This document shows, piece by piece, positions 48,108 to 59,254 of a stretch of DNA of 64,000 nt. This stretch comes from Corydoras sp. C115. Taxonomy: Eukaryota; Chordata; Actinopteri; Siluriformes; Callichthyidae. The notes beneath the pieces are model-generated. The model was given only the letters and a program-made list of their open reading frames with translations, made no database searches and was not told the origin of the DNA. The position numbers and the translations under genes are program-made. The stretch covers positions 1,808,001 to 1,872,000 of the forward strand of contig JAFMOC010000027.1 of NCBI GenBank assembly GCA_019802505.1. Direction: 5' to 3'. Positions within the stretch are counted from its first letter, which is position 1, and each line of letters opens with the position of its first letter.

Positions 48108-48893
48108 TGGTGGTGGAATTTCTCTTTAATTACAGCCATTAGTCTGTTTGGATATGACTTTGCCAAACTTTGCTCATCCTAATAAGGAAAAAAATTGGTC
48201 AATTATTTGATTTTTCATTAGTATGACTTTTTATTTTCAGTACTAGAAATTGCTTCAATTTAAATCCACATATATTTTAACCAGATTTTGATTTAGTGCC
48301 AATTAATATCTTATTTTGCCAATGTGGAAAGGTACTTCTCTGATCACGCATGTAAAATTTAAACCATTTAAAGCATTTTGAGCAGTGAATATGTTTTCCG
48401 TTGCAAATCAAAATGAGCCGGACATGTTTTTAAGAATATAGAAGTCAATGATGAAGACACTGTGAGGTTAAAGGTGTAAACAAGCAGTATGCAGTTGTTA
48501 AAAATATTAAGATTCTACATAATCCAGATAACTGCATCTGATCTAGCACTGATAAAGGATTTATTCAGTTCATCACAGATGCATAAAATAAAATAAATAA
48601 AAAAACAGGTTCAGTAAATGTGAGAAAAGGATTTGACCGTGTTAATTTGATTTTCTAATAGAAAATAACACATCCTCTGGAAAAAACAAAGGTCTGCCAT
48701 TTCTAATAAACACTTATCATTTATTTATTTAACAACTTGTGCAAAACAGAACATAAAATGTGTCTTGTACAAAATCCTTTACATTAGTCAAATAGTAAAC
48801 TATATTTTAACTATCATATTTAAATATGTTTCCTATAGATGATATCTTAACAGGTCATTTCATTTGGGTGTCCAAACTTTTAAATACACCTAT
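48108..48893. mobile_element. Possible degenerate Tc1/mariner-like repeat
   Basis: ATTACAGCCATTAGTCTGTT plus TTTGCCAAACTTTGCTCATC near 48131-48180, and GGGTGTCCAAACTTTTAAAT near 48867, resemble internal and end sequences of a common fish DNA-transposon repeat. The intervening sequence is not recognisable, so the boundaries are a guess. Confidence 0.3.
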
Positions 48894-49339
48894 ATATCAT
48901 GGGAGTAAAGAGTTTTTTTTATATGAACACAAATTTCATTTTGTTGGGTGTATTTGTATTAAATTAGTCACATGAAACTGGTGCAACGATAAGCTCGTAG
49001 GTGGAAGAGTTTTGTGCGGTCAAAAAAAAAACAGTAACTGTGTAACTCTGTCATAGAAATTCAAACTACCCCGCACTAATAATTCCCATGTACAAATGCC
49101 ACTTGTGATCAAAAAACAAGATAATGTAACCAAAAGCAAACACCTACTAAAAAGACACTTCCCCCTGCAAAAGTGATAAAGGGAAATAAAGAGCTTTAAC
49201 TACAGTTCCACTTTCAATATGAATGCAATTTCAAATATATATTTTTTTAATAAACAGGCTATAGTGCATGTAGATTTCTACACAAAATGGCCAGTTATGT
49301 GATTTTTTTTAAATCCCCAAGCATTTAATAAAAAGGGTT

Positions 49340-49700
49340 TTACTTTGCAGTTGTTTAGAGAGGGTTTGCACCTTGAACAGTGGGCGTCCTTGGAATTGGC
49401 AGCATTTTCAGAATGGAGACAGTCTGCTTCCTGGGATGAATCATCCCCATTGATGGGTTGCTTAGCAATCAATTCAACATCAAGGATGAGCAGGAAAAAG
49501 CCGATTCATGCTTGTGAGTGTTTTCCACCAGTCTGGCTTTACCACATTATCTCTGTTACTATACCACTTAAAACGAATCCCACCCAACAGGAAATGCCTA
49601 CAATTCCAAACATCCCAGTTGTTTTGTACAGCCTTTTTGTACAATATGAACTTTGGAGGAAGTTACTCAAGCTTAGCTTGCCATGTGAAGTTCAGCTTCA
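49340..49700. promoter_or_regulatory. Candidate conserved non-coding element with X-box-like site
   Basis: Repeat-free block of balanced composition. It contains TGGGATGAATCATCCCC (49432-49448) and GTTGCTTAGCAAT (49457-49469), the latter matching RFX half-sites GTTGC and GCAAY. Its palindrome is shared with 28007-28026 in inverse orientation. The short open frames here have no family match that I recognise. Confidence 0.3.
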
Positions 49701-50110
49701 GAATTACCAGTGGTCTTTGTAGTAAAGCAAATCTTTAGTTCATGTGTGCTCTATAGTTAATATGTTATTCTGTGACTACATTGTGTAATGTTTACTGTAC
49801 TCTGTGACCATAAATTATTCCAACATTGTCCATGTGCTTTATCACATAGAAGTTACCATCTTTTTCAAGGCCTAAAGGAAATGGCTTGCTATTTTTATAG
49901 TAGTGATATATTTTTCTATGATAGTGCTCTTATTCTCACATGCCATTTATCCAGGTCAGACTCACATAACTTTACGGCTGGACAATTCACTGTTTGGATA
50001 TGGCTGTGGAGTTTATGTTAAAATAATCATAGCATGTAATATAAGCAAGTATCTGTCCCGCAAATCATGGACTTCAAACACGAACAGAGAAATAAACATG
50101 ACTATGTCTG

Positions 50111-50298
50111 GTCCGGGTTCTCCGGTTTTCTTCCACAAAATAAGGATTCAAGATAAATTGACTGCTCTAAATTACCCATATACAGTGTGTGTGCAAGTAA
50201 GTGTGTACCTAGTGATGGACTGGCACTCTGTCCTGGGTGTATTTGCCCAGCACCCAAAACGTTCTCGTAGGCATGGGGAACCCCCCCATAATCCCAGT
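50111..50298 (+). mobile_element. Partial SINE, diverged
   Basis: Sense segment from CCGGGTTCTCCGGTTTTCTT to GCATGGGGAACCCCCCC. Head and tail are missing. Confidence 0.75.
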
Positions 50299-51649
50299 CC
50301 CTGGTATCGGATTGAGAATACGGTAATAAGATTAGATGAGATAGTGGGAGGGGGGTATTCACAAAAAGACTCTCATTTAAATGATATGGTCAGTTTATGA
50401 ACTTAACAGTCTCTAACTACACCATAGTCATGGGATTCTAAATCAGGTGTGAACTAATTTGAAGCATGTATTAATAGTGAGCAAGGTATGCACTCTGTAA
50501 TTAATGTGATTAATGATGCTGGAGCTGTAATTTAGTATGTCTCATGTTCAGTTATTATTGTTGTTCGAAACTTACATAGAACTGACCCGCAATACACCGG
50601 GGTCTGGTGTTTGTGATGGTAAACAATACATTCTTCAAATCAGGAGGAAAATAACATGATCCTGTTTCCTTCGAAAGCTGACCTTAGAATTATCTTCTGG
50701 TAAAAGGCAAAGATCAATGCCATTGAGAGCTCAGTGGGTTGCAATTCAGCTGTGGGTGTCTGGCACCTGCACTGTCACAGGAAATGCCACAACAACCAGG
50801 CTTCAAAAGAACAAGTCACACAAAAAAACTGTGTGTGCGGGTGTGACTGTGAGTATTTCCCCATTTCGCCTTAAACACAGAGAGATCAACAGTTCCTGAT
50901 GAATAACCAGACTGGCAATATACAACAGCATGCTGCAGAAGTCTAGGCTCTGCTTTATTAATGGTGTTGTTCAGAACACTAAAAAACACAGTACTGCCAG
51001 TAATACGGTTATTAAAAATGCAAAAACTGCCAGACTGCATTTTCAGGAAGCTCATTTGTGGTGTTTTTGCTCACGAAATGGGCTTTGTAATTATTTTGGC
51101 TGAATCCAGTGATGTCTTGGCCATTTGATACCCGTCAAAATTATTGCTTTTAATACAAAATAAAAATGAGCGTAATATTTACACAGCAAGAAAAAAGGCC
51201 CTTAGATCAGTATTGCATGTTTATTTCACACAATTTATATTTATGGGTCTGCATGGTGTAATCCCAAGGGGACGGATGCATGTTGCCATAGCAGCAGTCT
51301 TGGCACTTTTAATAACATTTGCATATTCACTTATGTCATGAGTTTACACAAAATAGTCTGTAACACTTAAAAGTTAAAAAGGTCTTAAAATATTACCATT
51401 TGTCTGAAAAAGTTCCCTATGTACTCAAGTGGGTTCAACCGAATGTGATTACTACAAAGTAGGCATCCTAACAAGAAATTACTGGTGAAATAATATAAGC
51501 AAGAACCAGGACAATGCACTTCCATGACCTGTGTCACTATTGGCTCATCACTGCTCAGTGCTTCTGTAAAGTCGTTTGCTTACTTAGGGTTTGGCTCGTT
51601 TCCCCCCCAGGAGAATATGGTACAGAGCAAACACTGATTGTCTCAGGGA
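50299..51649. other. Non-coding interval, nothing recognised
   Basis: AT-rich, apparently unique sequence. An imperfect X-box-like GTTGCCATAGCAGC occurs at about 51284. No gene or transposon is supported. Confidence 0.45.
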
Positions 51650-51880
51650 CAATCCTGTGACACATGGTGGTGGCAGCATTTACTTTAAGGACGTTTATCA
51701 CCTAAAAGGATGGACCAGTTGAAAGCAAGATAGATGGAGTTTAATACAGGGCAGTCCTCAAAGAAAACACATCCTATCTGCAGCAGACCTAAAGATTATG
51801 AAGCAGGCTAACATTTCAACAAGATTACCCTAAGCTTATTGCCAAAAGTAAACAGATGTGGTTATAAAGCAGGATCTATT
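51650..51880 (+). mobile_element. Ancient Tc1/mariner transposase remnant
   Basis: CACATGGTGGTGGCAGCATT, TTAATACAGGGCAGTCCT, AGAAAACACATCC, TCTGCAGCAGACCTAAAG and AACAAGATTACCCTAAGCTT line up in order with the catalytic-domain region of fish Tc1 transposase genes. The sequence is heavily mutated, with no open frame. It is a different, older lineage than the element at 55.3 kb. Confidence 0.6.
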
Positions 51881-51893
51881 GGATAGCCTTGAC

Positions 51894-52007
51894 TATGGAG
51901 CAATAAGGGGTTAAAGGCCCACATTGGTAACTTTGGTGAATTTGGGATTTAAACCCCCAACCTTCGGATTACTAGTCCAACACCACAACCACTAAGCTAC
52001 CGCACCT
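51894..52007 (-). mobile_element. L2-tailed tRNA-SINE fragment, antisense, old
   Basis: GGAGCAATAAGGGGTTAAAG to CCAACACCACAACCACTAAG and GCTACCGCACC match the middle and head of the second SINE family. Confidence 0.65.
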
Positions 52008-55000
52008 TTATCCTATAAACTTAATCAGTTTTGCTAGGTAACCTGTTTGTGGGTGTTTCCTGCAAAGTAGACAATTACACTGACTATTTAATACTCAGTA
52101 CAAAGGTTGTAAAATTGCGAAATCATATTTTATTACAATGTCATGCATATACTTGATAGCATTACATAATCTGAATACACTTCAGCATTGCCCGTTCAAC
52201 CTCTGTGAATAGCTGCGAGTTTTATATGACCTTTATTAAGTTTACATAAGGCTTTTGGGCAAAATGCCTAGAATGCAATGATACAGTCTCCTGCTGTGGA
52301 CGCTAAGTAACATAGTAACACCCCTTTGGTTTCCCGGACTTGTGAGCGGGTCATTGCACATCAACCAACTTCCTATTTTCCATCCTGGGTACAGAACGCT
52401 TCCATTTCCTTGCAAGCAACAAGGTTAAGAGGGGTGAATGACATTCTGTGGAAGAGCCGATTAAGATTTCGCTCACCCTCACTGACCTTTGGAGACTTTA
52501 GGCATGAAATTTTTTCTATATTCAGGCAGCCTGCTACTGTACTCTGGCTGGGACTAATCTTGACATGGAGCTTTAAAGTTCCTACCTTTTATTGAATTCA
52601 GCAGAAGTGGTGTATTGACTAGAAATCCTCCAAATAGATGTTAAGCTGTACCAAGACAAATGTTTGAACAGAAACAAATAAGGTTGGGATCTGTAACAAT
52701 GCTTCAAATCTGATTTGGAAATCTGTTGGGTGTAAATAAGCACTTTTTGATGTACAATTATAAAGGCTACTCGGGACATAGTAGAGTAAAAAGAGCAGTC
52801 TGTGTGACAGACACATTTCAAAAAGCGTGGGTACAATAGGGCAATGAACCCCAGACGAAACACTGCAAGTTCTATGCCGTGTCAGAGGGAGGAGGTGGAA
52901 CAACCTCTTCTGTGTCCCTCATTAAGCTGTGTGCATTCCACTCGACACCTCACATTCTTAAAAAGCGATTGCTTGATCCTGAACCTTCCTTCTCCAGCTC
53001 CATTGTGAGCCGGTCTTAAGGAAATGGTTTTGTCCAAAGTGCAGGTGAAGTCTGTTCCTAAAAGAAGAAAGAAATCTGCACTGAGGCTGAGGCCAAACAC
53101 ATTTGAATTTGATTATTTGTTGCATTACAAAAAATGTCATTATGCATACGATATTAATCTTATAAAGGACCCTGTATATTGCCAAACATGCCTTACTTTC
53201 TCAAGACACAAACTGCCTTTACATGCTTTTTCTAATCACCCAACATTCTTCTGTCAAAATACAAAGACAACACACATGAGCAAACATATATACACACATA
53301 ATTACCATTCAGAAGTTCTTAGAAATGACGTACTTGGGTCATGCTATTTAACAGTACACAATAAGTATAACAAACTGGTTTAGTGTTCAAGAGAAACAAA
53401 AATAATTGCATAATCAAACAAGCTTAGGCAATACACATCACAGTTTAGGACTCTGTAGCCACTATAATTGCTTCATTGTAGTCCTGAGGAATTTGGTTAC
53501 CACAATTCTTTGAAAATGAATAATGAAAATAAATTGCATATCCTAATGCAGACAAATTCAACTTCACTTTTTAGGGATTCAAAAGATTTAAGATTTATTA
53601 ACCATGGCACAAATGATCCATCTGGCTAGAATACACGTTGCAGTTTGAACTGTACTAAGGTCAAGTCAAGACATATGTTCTTTTGCAATAAATTAGCTAG
53701 TCACCTGAATGTGCTGAATAACCAGGTTACTCACTGATGGATTTGAAAATGTTAGAAAATTAATAATTCCTTAGGCTCGGAGAGGGATACAGTGGTTGAA
53801 GAACATGAGGAATCATCTTACTTCTTTAGGAATTATCCTAACGAAGGTCTTTGGGTTCTGCTGGAGAAGACTTTTAAAAATGGTCGGATTATCCAATCAC
53901 TAACAGTGCAAGATCTCAGCCAAAAGTTTGTGTAACTCAATAGAAATTAAAGTAAAATTGCATAAGGTTGTTGAAATAATGCCACGGTGAAAATCCCAAT
54001 CACTGTATTTTATATAATTAGGACAAAAGTATTGCAATTCCATAAAATATGCAGCACAGTGATCATTTATTTGATTTCAGGGTGAGGGCCAGGGTCCTTT
54101 CTCGGTGGAATTTTTATATATTATTTTGTGTCATAAATAATTAAGATAAATTTTTGAACTTCTGACTGTCTACGTAAACCAAAATCAAATGTAATTCACG
54201 TTTGCTGATACAGATCTGTCTGTGTTTTTAAACTGTTTGTTTTAGTATTTTGGGTTTTAATTATAATCAAAAAGAATTACACTAAGCTCCATATGTGGTG
54301 CAGCATGAACAGGATTAATCATTGACAAATGTTAAAAGCTGACATTGTTGCATCAGCCCCGGTCTCTTTCCCCCTTTCTCTGTTTCTCAACATCTATATT
54401 TAATTATATATGCAATATATGTACTATATATGCATTTGTTATCATTGTATTAAATCATAAATATCAAAACTAATGGGCATTATTTTTCATATTTAACATA
54501 TTGTTAAGATCTAAAGGAAATATTTTATGAAACATGTGAAAACAATTATATATATATGCAATTTATTTAATGGGTTGTGCAGCCTCTGTAGACCTTTAAA
54601 TCAGATAGCCAACAACTGTGCAATCATAAAAAAATAATACATGTTTAAATGTATAAAGCGTTTTCTCTTGATATCACACACCTTAGTTTTGCTTATTACT
54701 AATGTACATTTCTAATTCTAACTAATTATATTTGCCATTTAGTTGCCCAGAGATGAACTCTGCTATACTTTTGTACCACCCTTACTGTGGGAATCGATGA
54801 AGCTCTATGACGAAATGTACAGGATGCAGAAAGGCTAAAGTGCAAACAGACATTTACCATTTCCTGCCCTGGACTACAGACTGGTATGTGTAAACATCTC
54901 ACAGTGCAGGTGAAACAGTGTTGTTCAGGATGGTGAGTTAGACATTCACTTATGCTACAGGTGACTGAAATCAACTCTACCTCTGTACTTTATTAGGTGG

Positions 55001-55306
55001 CCACTTGTGCATCTACTGCAGCTACTCAATTACACAAAACCACAATTTTCCTATGAACTCTATTGGCTTAACAGGGTACAGTGTTTTTAACTGGCCAGGT
55101 ACACACCAATATTATCAGTAACACTAGATCTTCAGTTTAAGAATTGTAGAAGTCTTTAGAAAGAAGTGTGTATTAAATAATATTAAATCAGACTCCAATC
55201 TCAAGTCTGATCCAAAATCTTTAATCAGGAAACACTAATTACAGTATTTACTTGCTGTGCTCCTTGCAGACTGCATGCTGATGCAATCAGTAGCTCTGTC
55301 CACTTA
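52008..55306. other. AT-rich non-coding interval, nothing recognised
   Basis: No gene, repeat family or motif cluster can be supported. The open frames, including the 119-codon one at 53024-53383, show no family features and are AT-rich. Confidence 0.45.
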
Positions 55307-56937
55307 CAGTTGTGATCAAATTTATTCAACCCCCAATGCTGCGAAGGGTTTTATGGAATTCAGTGCACATTTGTAATTGTGTTCATAATGAAATCTTACA
55401 AGGACTTGTTAAAGAACTAAATGCAACTAAGATAGCATCAATTGTTTTTGTCATAAAGTATTAAATGGCCTTTTTGTGATTTCTTCATTGACACAATTAT
55501 TCAACCCCTTTACAACTACCACTCATAAGAACAGAGGTTCATTCCAGTGTTTTCAATCAGGTATTGAAAACACCTGTGGATGTCAACGAGCAGCAATCAA
55601 GCATGATAAGCACCAATTAGGCAGATTTAAAAGGACTGTGATACTCAGCTCCTTCTAGACATCTATTGGTGTGTTTACAAGCATGGTGAAGGCAAGAGAA
55701 TGGTCCCAGAAGACAAGAGAAGAGGTTATTGCTCTTCACAAGAATGGCAATGGATATAAAAAGATTGCGAAGTTGTTAAATATTCCAAGAGACACTATCG
55801 GAAGTATCATTCGCAAGTTCAAGTTAAAGGGCACAGTGGAAACGTTACCTGGTCGTGGCAGAAAGAAGATCCTGACCGCGACTGCTGTGCGCTACCTGAA
55901 GCGTAATGTGGAGAAAAAAATCCCCGCGTGACTGCTAAGGAACTGAAAAAAGACCTGTCAGATGTGGGCACTGAAGTTTCAGCTCAGACAATAAGGCGCG
56001 CACTGCATAACGAAGACCTCCATGCCAGAACTCCCAGGCGCACCCCCTTGCTGACTCCAAAGAACAAGAAAAGTCGACTGCAGTATGCCAAAAGTCATGT
56101 GGACAAGCACAAAGGTTTTGGGACAGTGTACTGTGGTCAGATGAAACTAAATTAGAACTGTTTGGGACAATGCACCAGCGCTATGTTTGGAGGAGGAAGA
56201 ACCAGGCTTATGAACAAAAGAACACCTTGCCTACTGTGAAGCATGGCGGGGGGTCAATTATGCTTTGGGGCTGTTTTGCTTCTAATGGTACAGGAAAGCT
56301 TCAACGTGTGCAGGGTACCATGAATTCCCTTCAGTACCAGGAGATCTTGGAGGAAAATGTGATGGAGTCAGTCACAAACCTGCGGCTTGGGAGACGTTGG
56401 ACCTTCCAACAGAACAATGATCCGAAGCACACATCCAAGTCCACTAGAGCATGGTTGAACATGAAAGGCTGGAACATTCTAGAGTGGCCATCGCAATCAC
56501 CAGACTTAAATCCAATTGTGAACCTCTGGTGGGACCTAAAGAAGGCAGTTGCAGTGCGCAAGCCTAAGAATGTGACTGAACTGGAGGCTTTTGCCCATGA
56601 AGAATGGGCTAAGATACCCATAGGTCGCTGCAAGACACTTGTGTCAAGCTATGCTTCACGCTTGAAAGCTGTCATAACTGGAAAAGGATGTTGTACTAAG
56701 TACTGAAAAATAATGTCACTAGGGGGTTGAATAAAACTGATAATGATGTGAGCACAGTAAAGACATTTGTGGTTATTCCATCATAAATATTATGTTATAT
56801 TTGTCTAATTTATAAGTGCCTCTTTGATATAATTTGTATTTATAATAAATAATTGATGACTGAAATGATCCAAATCAATGTCAAACTGGCCAAAACACTT
56901 TATTTCAGTGGGGGTTGAATAAATTTGATCACAACTG
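55307..56937 (+). mobile_element. Tc1-like transposon, nearly full length, inactivated
   Basis: 1631 bp. Both ends carry inverted repeats of about 32 bp starting CAGTTGTGATCAAATTTATT and then CAACCCCCA. TA dinucleotides flank it at 55305-55306 and 56938-56939, the Tc1 target duplication. The interior holds one transposase gene in the plus direction (see 55683-56706). The two TIRs differ at very few positions, so the insertion is not ancient. Confidence 0.95.
55683..56706 (+). pseudogene. Tc1-family transposase, two frameshifts, two catalytic residues substituted
   Basis: Tc1 transposases cut and paste DNA with a DD34E RNase H-like domain behind a paired-like helix-turn-helix. Seen: the HTH region (EWSQKTREEVIALHKNGNGY... 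LLNIPRDTIGSII), a GRGRKK AT-hook-like motif, a second HTH (AKELKKDL... SAQTIRRALH), the first catalytic Asp in WSDET (56140-56142), GGGSIMLWGCF, and the C-terminal SPDLNP region. Frameshifts lie in the A7 run at 55914-55920 (one base too many) and the T4 run at 56116-56119 (one base short). The second Asp (usual QxDNDPKH) is Asn at 56413-56415, and the Glu of NPIENLW is Val at 56518-56520, 35 codons later. About 341 codons if read through, the normal family length. Confidence 0.93.
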
Positions 56938-57078
56938 TACAGCTAGAAGGTCCCAGGTTGATTTCCAAGCAGTGGACCAGGGCATGGTCCATTTTGTTTC
57001 AAATTTGTATGTTCTTCTCCTCTGGGAATGAATTTTTTTGGTAACTTCAGCCATTCTCAAGGACAAATAAAGTAAGGC

Positions 57079-57262
57079 TGACTCTATGGTTAGGGTGTGG
57101 GATTATTAATATGGAGGTTTAAGGTCCTCGAGCAAGACCTTATACCCTCCTTGCTCCAGTTGTGCTGTATCGCGCCTGACCCTACACCCTGACCATCAAG
57201 TTGGGATTCTTGTTGCTTCGGATAAAAGCGTTTGCAAAGTGATTAAATGTAAATGTAATGTA
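57079..57262 (+). mobile_element. L2-tailed tRNA-SINE
   Basis: TATGGTTAGGGTGTGGGATT, TCCTCGAGCAAGACCTTA and the tail TTGCTTCGGATAAAAGCG with ATGTAA repeats mark a sense copy of the second SINE family with a partly deleted head. Confidence 0.75.
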
Positions 57263-57448
57263 ATGTTGCCAGGACGTTGATCCACAGGTGAGAACATAAT
57301 GCAATAGTGATGGACCATTTCCTCTGAGGTTGGTCTTCCTGTAGTCCTGTACGGCCTGGATGGATGGAGTGTTTATAATAAAGTGGCAACAAACAGAACA
57401 GTGACAAAATAATATATATCAATATAAACTTTAATAAAAAAATCAAAT

Positions 57449-57808
57449 CAGTTAATTAATTAATTCATTCATTATCTCGCGCTTTATCCTATATTAGGGT
57501 CGTGGTGGGGTTCCCCATGCCCATCCAGGGGAGAACGTCTCGGGCGCTGGGCAGATACACCCAGGACAGGGCGCCAATCTATCGCTGGGCACACACTCAC
57601 TCACACAGACACACTCTATAGGGGGCAATTTGGAGAACTCAATTGACTTGATCCATGTTTTTGGACTGTGGGAGGAAACCGGAGAACCCGGAGGAAACCC
57701 ACGCGGACACGGGGAGAACATGGAAACTCCACCCAGATAAGCATTCGAACAGGGAATCCCTAGTGCTGAGAGGCGAACGTGCTAACCCCTAAGCCACCGT
57801 GTCGCCCT
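57449..57808 (-). mobile_element. DANA/mermaid-like SINE, first of a tandem pair
   Basis: Antisense copy beginning after CAGTTAATTA. It shares private variants with the next copy (CTCTATAGGGGGC instead of CTCTATATGGGGC, and GTCGCCCTCAG at the head). Confidence 0.92.
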
Positions 57809-58167
57809 CAGTTAATTATTAATTAATTCATTATCTTCCGCTTTATCCTATATTAGGGTCGTGGTGGGGTTCCCCATGCCCATCCAGGGGAGAACGTCTC
57901 GGGCGCTGGGCAGATACACCCAGGACAGGGCACCAATCTATCGCTGGGCACACACTCACTCACACAGACACACTCTATAGGGGGCAATTTGGAGAACTCA
58001 ACTGACTTGATCCATGTTTTTGGACTGTGGGAGGAAACCGGAGAACCCGGAGGAAACCCACGCGGACACGGGGAGAACATGGAAACTCCACCCAGATGGG
58101 GATTCGAACCGGGAATCTCTAGCGCTGAGAGGCGAACGTGCTGACCACTAAGCCACCGTGTCGCCCT
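57809..58167 (-). mobile_element. DANA/mermaid-like SINE, second of a tandem pair
   Basis: Same orientation, same length (359 versus 360 bp) and same private variants as the copy directly to its left. CAGTTAATTA recurs at the left, middle and right borders. This is best explained by tandem duplication of a SINE plus its target site. Confidence 0.92.
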
Positions 58168-58453
58168 CAGTTAATTAAATCTTTCTAAAAAAAATCTTCT
58201 GGGCTTCTAGAGCATGTGCATTCATGAGGTTATCCCATTACTCATTGTCAGTCCACGTGGGCCTCATCATTCGGCATGTGGAATGGATAAGACTAATGAA
58301 ATAAACGAACGTGACAGCTGATGGGGGTCATACAAATGCTGTTATTGTTATGATTTGCATCCACGTGCACTTCCTGTCCCCAAATGCATCTGTATTGTCG
58401 GTGTAAGTGCACTGTGTGCGCGGCGAGGCCGCTGTGCTTTACAATGTAGTGCG

Positions 58454-58531
58454 CTATATAGGCAACAGAGGATGGTTTGGGATACAGCTCGGGCCGGGGA
58501 CCAATCAGAAAGGGAGGCGGGTGTGACGTCA
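58454..58531 (+). promoter_or_regulatory. Promoter-like cluster of trib2: TATA-like, CCAAT, GC box, CRE
   Basis: Within 80 bp there are a CTATATA sequence (58454-58460), ACCAATCAG (58500-58508, CCAAT/NF-Y type), GGGAGGCGGG (58512-58521, Sp/KLF GC box) and a full palindromic CRE TGACGTCA (58524-58531). G-rich sequence follows. The cluster is about 1.5 kb upstream of the trib2 ATG in CpG-rich DNA. The start site is not shown by the sequence. If transcription starts just downstream, the GA satellite would lie in the 5' UTR. Confidence 0.55.
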
Positions 58532-58600
58532 GGGGGGTGGGTCGGGAGCTGCTTGTGCGTGTAGAGCAACCCGAGAGCGTTCGCTCAGCTCCGGCTTTGT

Positions 58601-58602
<2 letters not shown>

Positions 58603-58638
<36 letters not shown>

Positions 58639-58757
58639 AGAGCTAGAGATAGAGATAGAGTGAGTGAGAGCTAGAGTGGGTGTGAGAGAGAGAGAGAGAG
58701 AGTGAGAGAGATAGAGAGAGAGAGAGAGTGAGTGAGACAGAGAGTGGGTGAGAGAGC

Positions 58758-58805
<48 letters not shown>

Positions 58806-59250
58806 GAGAGCTAGAGAGAGAGTGAGTGAGAGAGCTAGAGAGAGAGTGAGAGAGCTAGAGAGAGAGAGCTAGGGAGAGAGAGCTAGAGAGAGTGTGAGAG
58901 AGAGAGTGAGTGAGAGCTAGTGAGAGAGAGTGAGTGAGAGCTAGTGAGAGAGTGAGTGAGAGAGCTAGAGAGAGAGTGAGTGAGCGAGCTGAGAGAGAGA
59001 GTGAGTGAGAGAGCTAGAGAGAGAGTGAGTGAGTGAGAGAGCTAGAGAGAGAGAGAGAGAGAGCTAGAGAGAGAGTGAGTGAGAGAGCTAGAGAGAGAGT
59101 GAGTGAGAGAGAGAGTGGGTGAGAGAGCTAGAGAGAGAGTGAGTGAGAGAGCTAGAGAGAGAGAGAGTGAGTGAGAGAGCTAGAGAGAGAGAGTGAGAGA
59201 GTGAGAGAAAGAGAGAGTGAGTGAGAGAGCTAGAGAGAGAGAGAGCGCGT
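58603..59250. repeat. GA-rich microsatellite/minisatellite upstream of trib2
   Basis: About 650 bp of almost pure purine (GA)n are interrupted by regularly recurring GAGAGCTAGAGAGA and GTGAGTGAGAGA blocks, so a higher-order unit of about 25-40 bp is layered over the dinucleotide repeat. The tract lies between the CRE-containing promoter cluster and the trib2 ATG. Reading frames across it are repeat artefacts. Confidence 0.95.
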
Positions 59251-59254
59251 ATGT

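Larger units (their letters stand above)
43449..50110. other. AT-rich non-coding interval
   Basis: No gene is recognised. It includes three AP-1-type sites at 44844, 45813 and 45862, a CA tract near 44955-44980, a GA-rich patch near 45747-45770, a Tc1-like TIR fragment, a possible degenerate transposon around 48.1-48.9 kb, and an information-rich block at about 49.34-49.70 kb with an X-box-like site. Confidence 0.45.

Noticed and set aside
49345..49722. 125-codon open frame
   Set aside because: No motif or family similarity and no splice context. The sequence looks like regulatory DNA instead.
53024..53383. 119-codon plus-strand frame in the gzf1-trib2 interval
   Set aside because: AT-rich, no family similarity, no supporting splice sites or neighbours.
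57494..57721. A recurring 70-75 codon open frame (MFSPCPRGFPPGSPVSSHSPKTWIKSIEF...), seen in many places
   Set aside because: It is the fixed translation of the SINE core in one frame and appears wherever a SINE copy is intact. There is no start-codon conservation or family similarity beyond the repeat.
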